A DNA stretch of 48,471 nucleotides from a bacterium (GTDB taxonomy: Bacteria; Zhuqueibacterota; Zhuqueibacteria; Oleimicrobiales; Geothermoviventaceae): NCBI GenBank assembly GCA_028275345.1, contig JAPWUV010000014.1, positions 1 to 48,471 on the forward strand, given 5' to 3'. Below, piece after piece: positions 35,257 to 44,142 of the stretch (the stretch's first letter is position 1; each line of letters begins with the position of its first letter). A model generated the notes under the pieces. It saw only the letters and a program-made list of their open reading frames with translations, had not been told where the DNA came from and did not search any database. The translations under genes were made by a program, and so were the position numbers.

Positions 35257-35431
35257 CGCAGAGCTCCAGAGCGTCCACCGGGCAGATTTCCACACACATC
35301 TCGCAGAGGATGCACCTGTCCGCATCGATCTGGAGCCGGGTTTCAGTGAGCTCCATGCAGTCGACCGGACATACCCCCACACAGGTGCCGCAAAGGTCGC
35401 AGACGCCCTCGCGGATAACAATCCGATTCAA
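35240..35431 (-). CDS. 2[4Fe-4S] ferredoxin
   Basis: 63 residues with two intact cluster motifs: Cys11, 14, 17 and 21, and Cys40, 43, 46 and 50. The start is TTG at 35431 with an AGGGAGG site eight bases upstream; the open frame upstream belongs to the UbiA gene's antisense-like region. It lies between UbiA and the geranylgeranyl reductase and overlaps the latter, so it is a likely electron donor for prenyl-chain reduction. Confidence 0.9.
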   Translation of the reverse strand: MNRIVIREGVCDLCGTCVGVCPVDCMELTETRLQIDADRCILCEMCVEICPVDALELCDGRSV

Positions 35432-35444
35432 TTCCGGACCTCCC

Positions 35445-36362
35445 TCATGTCTGAAAGCTAGGGTAATCCACCCCGAACCGCCTTCGATAGTACAGCTTCG
35501 AACCAAAAAAGACAACGGCCAACAACAGTAGATATGCGGGGAAAACGGCACAGACCGTTAAGGCCTGGAGAAAGATCCCGAACTTCACGGCTCGAAGGAC
35601 ATCCCGCAGCTCGCGTCGGGCTGCGGCCAATGCAAAGAGGGGCAGAGCCCCGAGGGCAGGGATCCCGATGATGGGATCACGGTTCACGCCGCCGCCCACA
35701 AGGGCAGCCGCAACCGCAATCATGGCCCACAGGGTCGTGGCTCGACAGCCGTACCGGACCACGAAGGTGACCTTCCCCGCCTGCCGGTCTCCCGGCTCAT
35801 CCGGGATCGTCGTGAGCAGGTAGACTCCCGCCACTGCCAGCACGTACGGCAAGCCGAATCGAAAAAGAGGAAGCCGAAACGGAGACAGCGCAATCCACCC
35901 CAGCCCGAAAATCAGAAATGCCCCCGCTGCATTCACCCATAAGCCGAGGAAAGGGCGGTTCTTCCAAAGAAGAGGTTCGTAGCTGTAGGCTAGACCCCCG
36001 ATTCCGAAGAGCGCGAGGCAGAGGACCAAAGCCGCGATGCCGGCCGCAGCCGCGCAAGCCAGCCCGGCCGCCAGCAGGATCCCCGCCTCGATGGCCGCAC
36101 GACGCGCGGGGATCTCATTCCGCGCGATGAGGTACAGCTTGTCGTTGGCAAGGTCGGTGGCCACATCTTTGAGCTGGTTCACGATGAAGACGCTGCCCAT
36201 CGTGAAGGAGGCCGCGGCGGCGAGAAGCCAGAAGCGCTCGGCTCCTCCGTGGATCCGGGCTTCGCCGAAAACGCGCGCCGCGCGCACCCCGCAAAGGAAA
36301 ACAGTCCACACGGCAAAATAAAGCGTCGGGCGCAGCACGAACAGGTAGTCCAGGATCCGCAT
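35445..36362 (-). CDS. UbiA-family prenyltransferase
   Basis: 305 residues, about eight or nine hydrophobic segments. The two metal-binding motifs are Asn62-x3-Asp66-x3-Asp70 (NQLKDVATD) and Asp188-x3-Asp192 (DEPGD), with LAYSYEPLLWKNRPFLG between. UbiA enzymes attach isoprenoid chains to aromatic or glycerol acceptors: ubiquinone, menaquinone, chlorophyll, or the second chain of archaeal lipids (DGGGP synthase). The first motif lacks the RPIPSG-like extension of textbook DGGGP synthases, so the acceptor is uncertain. ATG at 36362; ferredoxin follows. Confidence 0.9.
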   Translation of the reverse strand: MRILDYLFVLRPTLYFAVWTVFLCGVRAARVFGEARIHGGAERFWLLAAAASFTMGSVFIVNQLKDVATDLANDKLYLIARNEIPARRAAIEAGILLAAGLACAAAAGIAALVLCLALFGIGGLAYSYEPLLWKNRPFLGLWVNAAGAFLIFGLGWIALSPFRLPLFRFGLPYVLAVAGVYLLTTIPDEPGDRQAGKVTFVVRYGCRATTLWAMIAVAAALVGGGVNRDPIIGIPALGALPLFALAAARRELRDVLRAVKFGIFLQALTVCAVFPAYLLLLAVVFFGSKLYYRRRFGVDYPSFQT

Positions 36363-36450
36363 CGTTTTCCCCGTCGCTCATCCCGCGGAGGGTCGGTGGA
36401 TTCTCCCCGGCGGTCTGATGCCTCCCGATCGCGCAACTCCCCCGGAAAAC

Positions 36451-37872
36451 TCAAACCTCTTCCGCGCTGACCTCGAGCTGGTACTTGTCGATTCCGGCTT
36501 CCGGAGGTACCGGGTACTGACCCGTGAAACAGGCGGTGCAATAGCCTCCCTTCTCGTGCGGGACTGCCGCCAGCAGCCCCTCCACGGAAAGGTAAGCCAA
36601 CGAATCCGCCCCGATGAATTCCCGGATCTGCTCCACCGTCATGTTGGCGGCGATCAGCTCCTGCTTGGTGGGAAAATCCATCCCGTAGTAACAGGGCGAA
36701 ATGATGGGGGGCGAGGCGACGCGCACGTGCACTTCCTTCGCCCCGGCGCGCCGCAATACACCCACCAGCTGCCGCAACGTGGTTCCCCGGACGATGGAAT
36801 CCTCCACCACAACCACCCGCCGGCCCTCGAGGACGCCCCGCACGGGGTTGAATTTCACCCTCACGCTGAAGTCGCGCAGAGTCTGCGAAGGATGGATGAA
36901 GGTACGCCCGATGTAATGATTCCGGATCAGTCCGATCTCGAACTTGATCCCGGTGCGCCGCGAATAGCCGATGGCGGCGGTATTCGAGCTATCTGGCACG
37001 GAAATGACGATATCGGCGTCGGCCGGATGCTCCAGGGCCAGGTTCTTCCCCAGTTTGCGGCGGCATTTGTCGACGTTCTCCGAGAAGATGACGCTATCCG
37101 GCCGTGAGAAGTAGACGAACTCGAAGATGCACGCGTGTCGCTCGGCCACCTCGGGCAGCCGATAGCTCCGTGGGCCGTCCTCGTCGATCACCAGCAGCTC
37201 CCCCGGCTCGATCTCCCGCAAGTATTCCGCGCCAATGAGGTCGAAGGCGCAGGTTTCCGAAGCGACGACGTAGGTGCCCATCCGCCGCCCCAGGTTGAGC
37301 GGGCGGAAGCCGTGCGGATCGCGAATGGCCAGAAGCTGTTTCGGGGTCATCATCACCATGGAATAGGCCCCTTGGACCTGCGAAAAGGCATCGATCACCT
37401 TCGCGACAAAGGTGGGCGCATTGGAGCGCGCGATGAGGTGCGGCACCACCTCCGTGTCCGTTGACGTCTGAAAGATGGAACCCATTTGCTCCAATTTCCG
37501 GCGGAGCTGCCCAGCGTTGGTGAGATTGCCATTGTGGCCCAGGGCAATGGGGCCCTCTTTGCACTTCACGAGGAGCGGCTGAGCGTTGATGCTGAGGCTG
37601 GAGCCTGTGGTGGAGTAGCGATTGTGGCCGATGGCGATCGTGCCTTCGAGCTTTTCGAGCACCCGCACGTCCGAGAAGACATCGGCCACAAGGCCCATAC
37701 CCACGTGCCGATGCATCTTCGAGCCAGTGCTCGTCACGATCCCGGCGCTCTCTTGCCCCCGGTGCTGAAGGGCGAACAGGGCGAGGTAGGCCAATCGGGC
37801 AGCCTCGCGGTGGCCGTAGATGCCCACTACCCCGCAATTCGACCTTGGCTTATCCTCGAAACACCCCATCAT
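36451..37872 (-). CDS. purF: Amidophosphoribosyltransferase
   Basis: 473 residues. Nucleophile Cys13 in SNCGVVGIYGH follows a 12-residue propeptide, the glutaminase has GHNRYSTTG, and the PRPP loop reads VVVVEDSIVRGTT. Cys ligands of a [4Fe-4S] cluster are visible (RHACIFEF, SPCYYGMD, CTACFTG), as in Bacillus-type enzymes. It makes phosphoribosylamine, the first purine step. The ATG at 37872 has GAGAGG upstream. Two hairpins lie in the leader. Confidence 0.95.
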   Translation of the reverse strand: MMGCFEDKPRSNCGVVGIYGHREAARLAYLALFALQHRGQESAGIVTSTGSKMHRHVGMGLVADVFSDVRVLEKLEGTIAIGHNRYSTTGSSLSINAQPLLVKCKEGPIALGHNGNLTNAGQLRRKLEQMGSIFQTSTDTEVVPHLIARSNAPTFVAKVIDAFSQVQGAYSMVMMTPKQLLAIRDPHGFRPLNLGRRMGTYVVASETCAFDLIGAEYLREIEPGELLVIDEDGPRSYRLPEVAERHACIFEFVYFSRPDSVIFSENVDKCRRKLGKNLALEHPADADIVISVPDSSNTAAIGYSRRTGIKFEIGLIRNHYIGRTFIHPSQTLRDFSVRVKFNPVRGVLEGRRVVVVEDSIVRGTTLRQLVGVLRRAGAKEVHVRVASPPIISPCYYGMDFPTKQELIAANMTVEQIREFIGADSLAYLSVEGLLAAVPHEKGGYCTACFTGQYPVPPEAGIDKYQLEVSAEEV

Positions 37873-37909
37873 CCGAACCCTCTCCCTACCCGAACCCACT
37901 TCCCGGGCC

Positions 37910-37931
37910 CGAGGGCGTCTCCACGCCCTCG
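37910..37931 (-). other. Stem-loop in the purF leader
   Basis: CGAGGGCGT (37910-37918) pairs with ACGCCCTCG (37923-37931), 9 bp with a 4-base loop. It lies ~40 bases before purF; no T run follows. It may be part of a control region. Confidence 0.5.
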
Positions 37932-37954
37932 ATTGCCCTAGCCGGCGACGAGAT

Positions 37955-37973
37955 CCTCAGCCGGCCGCTGAGG
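37955..37973 (-). other. Stem-loop just after the YfiM-like gene
   Basis: CCTCAGC (37955-37961) pairs with GCTGAGG (37967-37973), 7 bp with a 5-base loop. It follows directly on the YfiM-like stop (37979) without a T run. Confidence 0.45.
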
Positions 37974-37978
37974 CTACT

Positions 37979-38431
37979 TCAACGGCCACCCTCCAGGATA
38001 GTTCCGTCAGGCATTCGCACCAAAGCCAGGCCCGTCGTGAGCCCCACGGCGTCGGCCAGGAGATCCTTCCAGCTCACCCTGCGGTGTCGCCCGAGCCAAT
38101 CCCACAGCTCCTTGCCGATCCCTGCGGAGAGCGAGATCCCGATGGCGAAGCGCTGGGAAGGGGCGTCCCGCCATTGCTCCTCTCGCCGTGCAGCGTAGTA
38201 AGCGAGGGCTGCGATGAAAGCACTGGCTGCAAAGTGAGCTCCTTTGTCGCTACTGAGCCACGGGTCCGCGGGCTCAGCAATTCGCACGGAATCACCCGCG
38301 GCACAAGCCCACGTCGGGCGCGGGGTCGTCCCAACAGCCAGGGGTTCCAATCCCGCAGCGCTTTGTCCCCGCGCGCCGGGAATAGCCATCCCGAGCAAGA
38401 TCCAAATCCCGAGCGCCCGGAACCCTCGCAC
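37979..38431 (-). CDS. YfiM/DUF2279-like exported protein
   Basis: 150 residues with a signal peptide (VRGFRALGIWILLGMAIPGARG). The core matches the YfiM-like pattern: SSDKGAHFAASAFIAALAYY, then GIGKELWDW and SWKDLLADAVGL. The charged His, Lys-Glu and Asp motifs resemble VanZ/YfiM-type membrane proteins with unknown function. The GTG at 38431 has an excellent GGAGGGA site; a TTG overlapping the upstream gene is less likely. It comes just before purF. Confidence 0.75.
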   Translation of the reverse strand: MRGFRALGIWILLGMAIPGARGQSAAGLEPLAVGTTPRPTWACAAGDSVRIAEPADPWLSSDKGAHFAASAFIAALAYYAARREEQWRDAPSQRFAIGISLSAGIGKELWDWLGRHRRVSWKDLLADAVGLTTGLALVRMPDGTILEGGR

Positions 38432-38487
38432 GGCATTCCCTCCGCGCGGGAATCGGCCGTCGCTTCTTGCCTCCGGGTATACCCGCC

Positions 38488-39036
38488 TCAAAGCCCGAGC
38501 TCCGCGCTGATCCCTTGCATCGCCTTCAAAGCGATCCCGAGGAACTCCTCCAAGCTCAGCCCCAACTCTTCACAGGAGCGGATCTGCTCGCGGTTGGCAC
38601 CCGCCGCAAAACGCTTTTCTTTGAAGCGCCTCAGGATGAAAGGCACGTCGATCTGTTCCAGCTTCCGGCTCGGATGCATGAGGGCGGCAGCCACGATGAG
38701 CCCTGTAACGGGATCCGTGGCGTAGATGGCCTTATCCATGCGCGTCTGACGCGGGACGCGGTTGTTGTGAGCCTTGATGGCGTGGAGCACTTCCTCGTCG
38801 GAGAATCCCCGCTCGAGCAGGATCTGTTCGGTGACCATGGTGTGGCGTTCGGGCGTCTCTTTCGTCTCTTCGTAATCGAGGTCGTGGAGCAAACCGGCCA
38901 GACCCCAGCGCTCGGGGTCTTCGCCGAAATGCATCGCGAGGCCGCGCATTACCGCTTCCACCGCCAGCACGTGTTTGAACAGATTCGGATTCGTGAAACG
39001 AGACTTGGCCAGCTGGTAAGCTTCCTCACGCGTCAC
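38488..39036 (-). CDS. HD-domain hydrolase
   Basis: 182 residues. HD motif pattern: NLFKHVLAVEAVMRGL (first His), then GLLHDLDYEETKE (HD), the His in RHTMVTEQILLE and a late Asp in ATDPVTGLI. It resembles small HDIG-type phosphohydrolases found widely in bacteria; the substrate (nucleotide or cyclic dinucleotide) cannot be assigned. GTG at 39036 has AGGAGG. The frame continues upstream through SNF-transporter antisense sequence. Confidence 0.85.
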   Translation of the reverse strand: MTREEAYQLAKSRFTNPNLFKHVLAVEAVMRGLAMHFGEDPERWGLAGLLHDLDYEETKETPERHTMVTEQILLERGFSDEEVLHAIKAHNNRVPRQTRMDKAIYATDPVTGLIVAAALMHPSRKLEQIDVPFILRRFKEKRFAAGANREQIRSCEELGLSLEEFLGIALKAMQGISAELGL

Positions 39037-39080
39037 CTTCGAACCCTCCTCGCTCGATTCCCGCCGGGAGTATCGCGACC

Positions 39081-40463
39081 TCAGAAGTATTGTCCCGTGA
39101 CCAGGATGTAGCCCAGAATCACGATGACAGCGACGGGGCATACGTAGCGAATCAAAGCGGCCCACACCGCTCGGAATGCGAAACGACCCCCACCTCGTTC
39201 GATCTCCGCGAGCGCTTTCTCCACACCCCACCGATAGCCCACGAACAGAGCGATGAATAGCGAGCCGATCGTGAGGCAGTAATTACCGAACACGGCGTTC
39301 ATCAAATCCAGGAAGCCGATCCGAATGCCGGGAAGGCTGGACAGCGCCGAAATCCCGCCCTGCGACAGGGCCGAAGGGATCCCCAGCACGAAGGCCAGGG
39401 AGCCCATGCTCAGCACCGCACGGCGCCGCGACCAACCCTTTTCGTCTACGAAGAAGGCCACAGGGACCTCAAGCAGGGAAATCGTGGAAGTGAGCGCCGC
39501 AAGCGCCAATAACACGAAGAAAAGGGTGCCGAACAGCCAGCCGAGCGGCATCTTCCCGAAAATCGTGGGTAACACGACGAAGACCAGCCCAGGGCCGCCG
39601 GCAGGGTTCAGTCCCATCGAAAAAAGAATGGGGAAAATCACCAGACCCGCCAGAAGCGCCACGAGCGTGTCGAAGAGCGCCACCTGAAAGGCCGAGAGCG
39701 GGACCCTTTGGTGGCTGGGCAAGTAGCTGCCGTAGGTGATCATGGCGCCCATGCCGAGACTCAACGAGAACAGGGCCTGGCCCAGAGCTTTGGCGAAGGT
39801 CGCCGCCCTGATCTTGCTCGGATCCGGTCGGAGATAGAACTCCAAGCCTTTTCGCGCTCCCTCCAAGGTCAGTGCGTAGGCAGTCAGTAGGAGCAGAATG
39901 CAGAACAGGGCGGGCATGAGGATTTTGGACCACTTCTCGATGCCCTCCGAGACCCCGCCACCCACCACGTACATCGTGGCTCCAATGAACAACCCGAGCA
40001 AGAGGATGGCGACCCAAGGATTGCTGACAAATTCCCGGAAGATGGCCTCCGATTGCGCCGCTGACACGGAGCCGCTGAACTCCCCGGCAAACGTCTTCAC
40101 GAAGTAACCCACGGTCCATCCGGCAACCACGGAGTAGAACGAAAGAATCCCGATCCCGGTGACCACACCCAGCACACCTACGAGCTTCCACGCCGAACCC
40201 GGCGCGAGGGCTTCAAAGGCTCCAATGGCGTTGCGCTGGGTGTGCCGGCCGATGGTAAGCTCGGCGATCATGACCGGCAACCCGATGAAGAGCACGCACG
40301 CCACGTAGATGAGCACAAAGATGGCTCCGCCGTTCTCCCCCGTCACGTAGGGGAAGCGCCAAATGTTCCCCAATCCGATGGCGGATCCGGCCGCCGCCAG
40401 AATGAACCCAATCCGCGAACCCCAGCTACCGCGTTCGATTTCGTTCGAGGCCGTCTGCGCCAT
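39081..40463 (-). CDS. Sodium-dependent transporter, NSS/SNF family (LeuT/MhsT-like)
   Basis: 460 residues and about 11-12 hydrophobic segments. The N-terminal signature is SRIGFILAAAGSAIGLGNIWRFPY, the Na+-site helix 1 of NSS proteins, shown here in part only. It would take up amino acids with sodium. The ATG at 40463 is followed by a short polar tail. Bacterial 11-12 TM members transport Trp, Leu or branched-chain amino acids; specificity is not evident. Confidence 0.93.
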   Translation of the reverse strand: MAQTASNEIERGSWGSRIGFILAAAGSAIGLGNIWRFPYVTGENGGAIFVLIYVACVLFIGLPVMIAELTIGRHTQRNAIGAFEALAPGSAWKLVGVLGVVTGIGILSFYSVVAGWTVGYFVKTFAGEFSGSVSAAQSEAIFREFVSNPWVAILLLGLFIGATMYVVGGGVSEGIEKWSKILMPALFCILLLLTAYALTLEGARKGLEFYLRPDPSKIRAATFAKALGQALFSLSLGMGAMITYGSYLPSHQRVPLSAFQVALFDTLVALLAGLVIFPILFSMGLNPAGGPGLVFVVLPTIFGKMPLGWLFGTLFFVLLALAALTSTISLLEVPVAFFVDEKGWSRRRAVLSMGSLAFVLGIPSALSQGGISALSSLPGIRIGFLDLMNAVFGNYCLTIGSLFIALFVGYRWGVEKALAEIERGGGRFAFRAVWAALIRYVCPVAVIVILGYILVTGQYF

Positions 40464-40539
40464 GGCGTCTCCGTCCCTTGCGATGTTTCCAGGACCGACC
40501 GTAGCGACGAGATCTCCACACTTCTCAAGAGGCCCGCAA

Positions 40540-41028
40540 CTACCCCCCGCTCCGGGGCCGGCCGATACGGTCGAGCCGTACCGTGATGCGTAAACAAGCC
40601 GCCGCTTCGGGGAGAGGGCTCAAGGAAAGGTCAGAGCTCACATCAAACCCGGCCAGATGAGCGTCCACGTAGGCCTCCAGACCGGAAAGGAGAGCGGCTC
40701 CAGCGAGCCACCACAGCGCCAGGTTCCTCCGGTCCTGATGCTGAAAGCGTTCCTCCTCCGTCGTGCTCTCAGCTGCCCGACGGTTTTCCCAGACCGCATA
40801 ACCGATGAGCCCCGCCTCCGCCGTAAAGAAGACGGCCGCCTTCCACTTCCGACCGTTGTACCACTGCCCCCAGCCCGGAAATAACCAGGAGCGGATCATG
40901 GCCGCCGTGGGGTTCGGAAGCCGCAGGGAGTCCCTCTTTCCTGCTTCAGCCGGAAGGGCCGACGGGACAATCAAACCCAAGCCCACCGCTGCCACGACCA
41001 CACTCCTCACGAGCTGGCGACCACACAT
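40540..41028 (-). CDS. DUF5683-like exported protein
   Basis: 162 residues with a signal peptide (LVRSVVVAAVGLGLIVPSALPAEA). The core reads MIRSWLFPGWGQWYNGRKWKA, the pattern of DUF5683/P-type 'PGxGQ.YN.....A' membrane proteins common in the FCB group, with a hydrophobic helix near LALWWLAGAALLSGLEAYVDAH. Function unknown. ATG at 41028 with CGGAGG upstream. Confidence 0.8.
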   Translation of the reverse strand: MCGRQLVRSVVVAAVGLGLIVPSALPAEAGKRDSLRLPNPTAAMIRSWLFPGWGQWYNGRKWKAAVFFTAEAGLIGYAVWENRRAAESTTEEERFQHQDRRNLALWWLAGAALLSGLEAYVDAHLAGFDVSSDLSLSPLPEAAACLRITVRLDRIGRPRSGG

Positions 41029-41110
41029 CTTTGCCTCCGAAGACTCGGGCGGCAGACCAGGGCATCTTGCGACTCTTGAGCTCCGGACGAAGTGAGGCGA
41101 GCAGGCAGAA

Positions 41111-41500
41111 TCAATCGACCAGGGCTACCGCTTCGATCTCCACGAGCGCGTCTTTCGGCAGAGCCGCCACCTGGACGGTGGAACGTGCAGGCGGATTCAA
41201 ATTGAAGTATTCCGCGTACACGCGGTTCATCCGCGGGAAATCCCGCAGATCTCGCAGAAAAACGGTGGTCTTCACCACCCGCTCCAATGAAGAACCCGCC
41301 GCCTCCAGGATCCCGCGGAGGTTTTCCAACGCCCGACGGGTCTGAGCCTCGATGTCACCGCCGGTCAGCTCGCCCGTGGCGGGATCGAGCGCGATCTGCC
41401 CCGCCACGAAAAGCAATTTGCCGGCGGCGATCACACCCTGACTGTAAGGCCCGATGGCGGCAGGAGCCCGGTCTGTAGCAACAATCCGCTTCTCACTCAT
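41111..41500 (-). CDS. ridA: RidA-family enamine/imine deaminase
   Basis: 129 residues. N-terminal AIGPYSQGVIAAGKLLFVAGQI, ARxTVQVAALP-type motif with Arg in PARSTVQVAALPKDALVEIEAVAL. RidA hydrolyses reactive 2-aminoacrylate enamines made by PLP enzymes. ATG at 41500 has AAGGAG; it overlaps the end of the HD-GYP gene by 8 bases. The longer open frame upstream is discarded. Confidence 0.94.
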   Translation of the reverse strand: MSEKRIVATDRAPAAIGPYSQGVIAAGKLLFVAGQIALDPATGELTGGDIEAQTRRALENLRGILEAAGSSLERVVKTTVFLRDLRDFPRMNRVYAEYFNLNPPARSTVQVAALPKDALVEIEAVALVD

Positions 41501-42818
41501 CCGCCAGCTCTCCTTGCAGCGCCACACGATAGTAATGCTCGAACAGTCTTCCGACGCCATTTTCCCCCTGCCTGCCAATCCCGCGAGCGAACTCGCCGAT
41601 GCTCACCGCCCCCAGCGCGGCCCGGTGGTCTTCCGGAATGAGAAAATCCGGCTGGCCGTTGGTGTGGATCTCGAGGAAACGGAGGGCCGAGATTCCCGCC
41701 AAAGCCTCCACGCATCGCGGGTCGTACAGGGTCCCCTTTCCTGCTTCGATCTGTTGCAGGACCTGCAAAATGTGCATCGGCTCGCGGTAGGTCCGACGCG
41801 AAGTCATCGCATCGAAGACGTCGGCCACGGCCAATATCCGCGCCAGGAAGGGAATCTCCTCACCCTTCAGCCCGGCCGGATAGCCTGAGCCGTCCAGGCG
41901 TTCGTGGTGCAGGGACGCAACGATCGGAACGTCCCGGAGCCTCTTGGGAAAGCGGATCGGCTCGAGGATCTTGCGGGTCCTCGCAGGGTGATCCCGCATC
42001 ACGATCAGCTCTTCCGGCTCCAGTCGATCGCTTTTGGAAAGGAGGATATCGTCCCGGACCCCGATCTTCCCGAAGTCGTGCAGCAAGGCTGCAATGCGCA
42101 GCGTTTCGCGTTCGTCCTCCGAGAGCTCAAGGCGCTGGGCCATGTCGACGCACAGGAGAGCCACTCGTTTCGAGTGGCCCGCCGTGAGCGGATCCCTGGC
42201 ATCGATGGTATTGGCCAGGGCCTCGATGGTTCCCTCCAGGAATCGCTTCTGTTCCGCGTAGAGCTGCGCGTTCTCGATTTGGGTGGCGGCCAAACCGGAG
42301 ATCGCGTCCAGCAGGAGCTCATCCACGCGAGTGAAGGGCCCCCCTTCCTTGTTGAGCACTTGGAACACGCCGATCACCTCACCCACCCGATTGCGCAGAG
42401 GAGCGGTGAGGATCGACCTCGTCCGGTACCCCGTCTTTTGATCGATCTCCGGGTAAAAATGGGGGTCATGGTAGGCATCGGGAATGTTCAGCATGCGCCC
42501 GGTTCGGAGCACGTAGCCGGCGATCCCCCGGTCCGCTGGGAAGCGGATCTCCCTTTCCCCGTGGGCTGCCAGCGACCAGAGTTCCCGCCTCTCCTCGTCC
42601 AACAGGAATACGGTGCAGCGATCCGCACGCAGGGCGGAGCGAACCTCGTCCATGATCAGCCACAGCAGGTTCGCCAGATCGAGCTCGCGACTGATGCTCA
42701 GGGCCACCTTGTAGAACACGGCCAGCCAGTCGCGCTCGAAGACCTCCTCCGCCTTATCCGCAGGGTGGGAACTTCCCTCGAGCCGCTGGTCCCGCGTTTC
42801 TTCCGAGAACGTGCTCAA
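41493..42818 (-). CDS. GAF-HD-GYP protein (probable cyclic-di-GMP phosphodiesterase)
   Basis: About 441 residues from a TTG at 42818 (AAGGAGG about 10 bases upstream). GAF domain (LDLANLLWLIMDEVRSALRADRCTVFLLD, in part) in the first half. The HD-GYP domain has GHSKRVALLCV, LLHDFGKIGV, HHERLDGSGYPAGL and VADVFDAMTSRRTYR. The HD and GYP residues are intact, so it should hydrolyse c-di-GMP to GMP. A membrane segment is not evident. The start is uncertain since the frame runs up into the O-antigen ligase gene; ligase stop is at 42895. Confidence 0.88.
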   Translation of the reverse strand: MSTFSEETRDQRLEGSSHPADKAEEVFERDWLAVFYKVALSISRELDLANLLWLIMDEVRSALRADRCTVFLLDEERRELWSLAAHGEREIRFPADRGIAGYVLRTGRMLNIPDAYHDPHFYPEIDQKTGYRTRSILTAPLRNRVGEVIGVFQVLNKEGGPFTRVDELLLDAISGLAATQIENAQLYAEQKRFLEGTIEALANTIDARDPLTAGHSKRVALLCVDMAQRLELSEDERETLRIAALLHDFGKIGVRDDILLSKSDRLEPEELIVMRDHPARTRKILEPIRFPKRLRDVPIVASLHHERLDGSGYPAGLKGEEIPFLARILAVADVFDAMTSRRTYREPMHILQVLQQIEAGKGTLYDPRCVEALAGISALRFLEIHTNGQPDFLIPEDHRAALGAVSIGEFARGIGRQGENGVGRLFEHYYRVALQGELADE

Positions 42819-42894
42819 CCCTCCGATTGCCTCCTTTGCCCTTGCGGTCCATTCCGGGATCGCCGTTTTCGCCTCCGGCCAATAGTCCCGGACC

Positions 42895-44142
42895 TTACGC
42901 CGCCACCTCCCCAGCCCCCGCTCGCGCAGGGAGCTCGGGAGAGGGCTGGCCGGCCTCAGGCTGCTGGGAAAGCCCGATCCTCCACGAAGCCAGGGTGAGC
43001 CCAATGATGAACCAGAGAATGGTCACCACCTCTTGGTCGCCGAAGTTCCATTCGAACAAGCCATTCACGTTGAATCCGAGGAAGAGAGCGAAAGCGCCAA
43101 GACTGAGGCTGGATGCCAGTGGATCGTGCGCGGCGCGATACGCCCGCCACAGGAATTGAAAAACCCGCCACAGCATGAAGCTGAACCCGGCCAATCCGAT
43201 AGTGCCCAACGTCACCGCGATGTGGAGAAAATTGTTGTGCATGTGTCCCGCAATCTTGCCCCCGGCGTTGGGCCGGTACCTGACGTACATCTTCTCCGTA
43301 CCTACATCGCCAATGCCGACGATGGGATGATCGCGGAAAATCTCCAAGCCCGTCTTCCACCAGGTCAACCGGTTCCGATTGCTCTCCCAGTTCGGATCGA
43401 AGAAGCCCCGGATCCTTTCCTTCTGACTGCTCGGGACCGTCGCGTACGCGAGCGCGATCACAACCGGCAAAGCCAAGAGCAAGCGGGGCCGACGGACCGC
43501 CAACAAGACCGAAGCGGCTGCCAACAGGCCCAGCATCGAACCGCGTGTATTGGTAAGGAAAAGACAGAGCGACGCGAGTAGCGCCGTGCCTCCGCAGAGC
43601 CATTTCCACTCCCGCTTCCCCGGCGCAAAGCAGAGGGACAGCGCGAGCCCGGCTGCCAGGAAGGTGATGCCTCCGGCGGTGATGCTGTTGTGGATGTGCC
43701 GCACCCGCAGATCGGGATGCCGGATGAAAAAGGCCAGACCCCAGATGGAATAGAGCGCCGCGCCCCCGAGGAAAGCCCAAAGCGCCCGCCGCAGCCATCG
43801 CCAATCCCGGATCGCCGCGCCCATCAGATACACCATTCCGATCAGCAGGAAACGCCGGAGGTAGATGAGGGACTGCGGGAGATTGGTGGAGAACGGAAGC
43901 GAGATCAATTCCGCTGCAAAGTAGGCGACGAACCCCACGTCCATCGGCGTGCGGGCGACGTCGCAGCGCTTCCTCCGCACCTGATCCGCGATCCATATCA
44001 GCGCCGCCAAGATGAAAAGATTCTGGCTAATGGCGATGTAGAAGGGCAAGCCGAACCCCATGGCCACAACCGCCCATCCCAGGGCGCGATCCCACGCTCC
44101 CGCCTTTCCGGCGGCGATAACTTGTTCACCCTCGCGATTCAC
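42895..44142 (-). CDS. O-antigen ligase / Wzy-type membrane protein
   Basis: 415 residues and about 10-12 hydrophobic segments. The large periplasmic region includes RNRLTWWKTGLEIFRDHPIVGIGDVG and the conserved HMHNNFLHIAVTLGTIGL (given in part), typical of Wzy_C proteins. These ligate or polymerise surface polysaccharides. GTG at 44142 overlaps the glycosyltransferase stop (GTGA). Together with the ABC exporter and glycosyltransferase it forms an envelope-glycan block. Confidence 0.85.
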   Translation of the reverse strand: MNREGEQVIAAGKAGAWDRALGWAVVAMGFGLPFYIAISQNLFILAALIWIADQVRRKRCDVARTPMDVGFVAYFAAELISLPFSTNLPQSLIYLRRFLLIGMVYLMGAAIRDWRWLRRALWAFLGGAALYSIWGLAFFIRHPDLRVRHIHNSITAGGITFLAAGLALSLCFAPGKREWKWLCGGTALLASLCLFLTNTRGSMLGLLAAASVLLAVRRPRLLLALPVVIALAYATVPSSQKERIRGFFDPNWESNRNRLTWWKTGLEIFRDHPIVGIGDVGTEKMYVRYRPNAGGKIAGHMHNNFLHIAVTLGTIGLAGFSFMLWRVFQFLWRAYRAAHDPLASSLSLGAFALFLGFNVNGLFEWNFGDQEVVTILWFIIGLTLASWRIGLSQQPEAGQPSPELPARAGAGEVAA

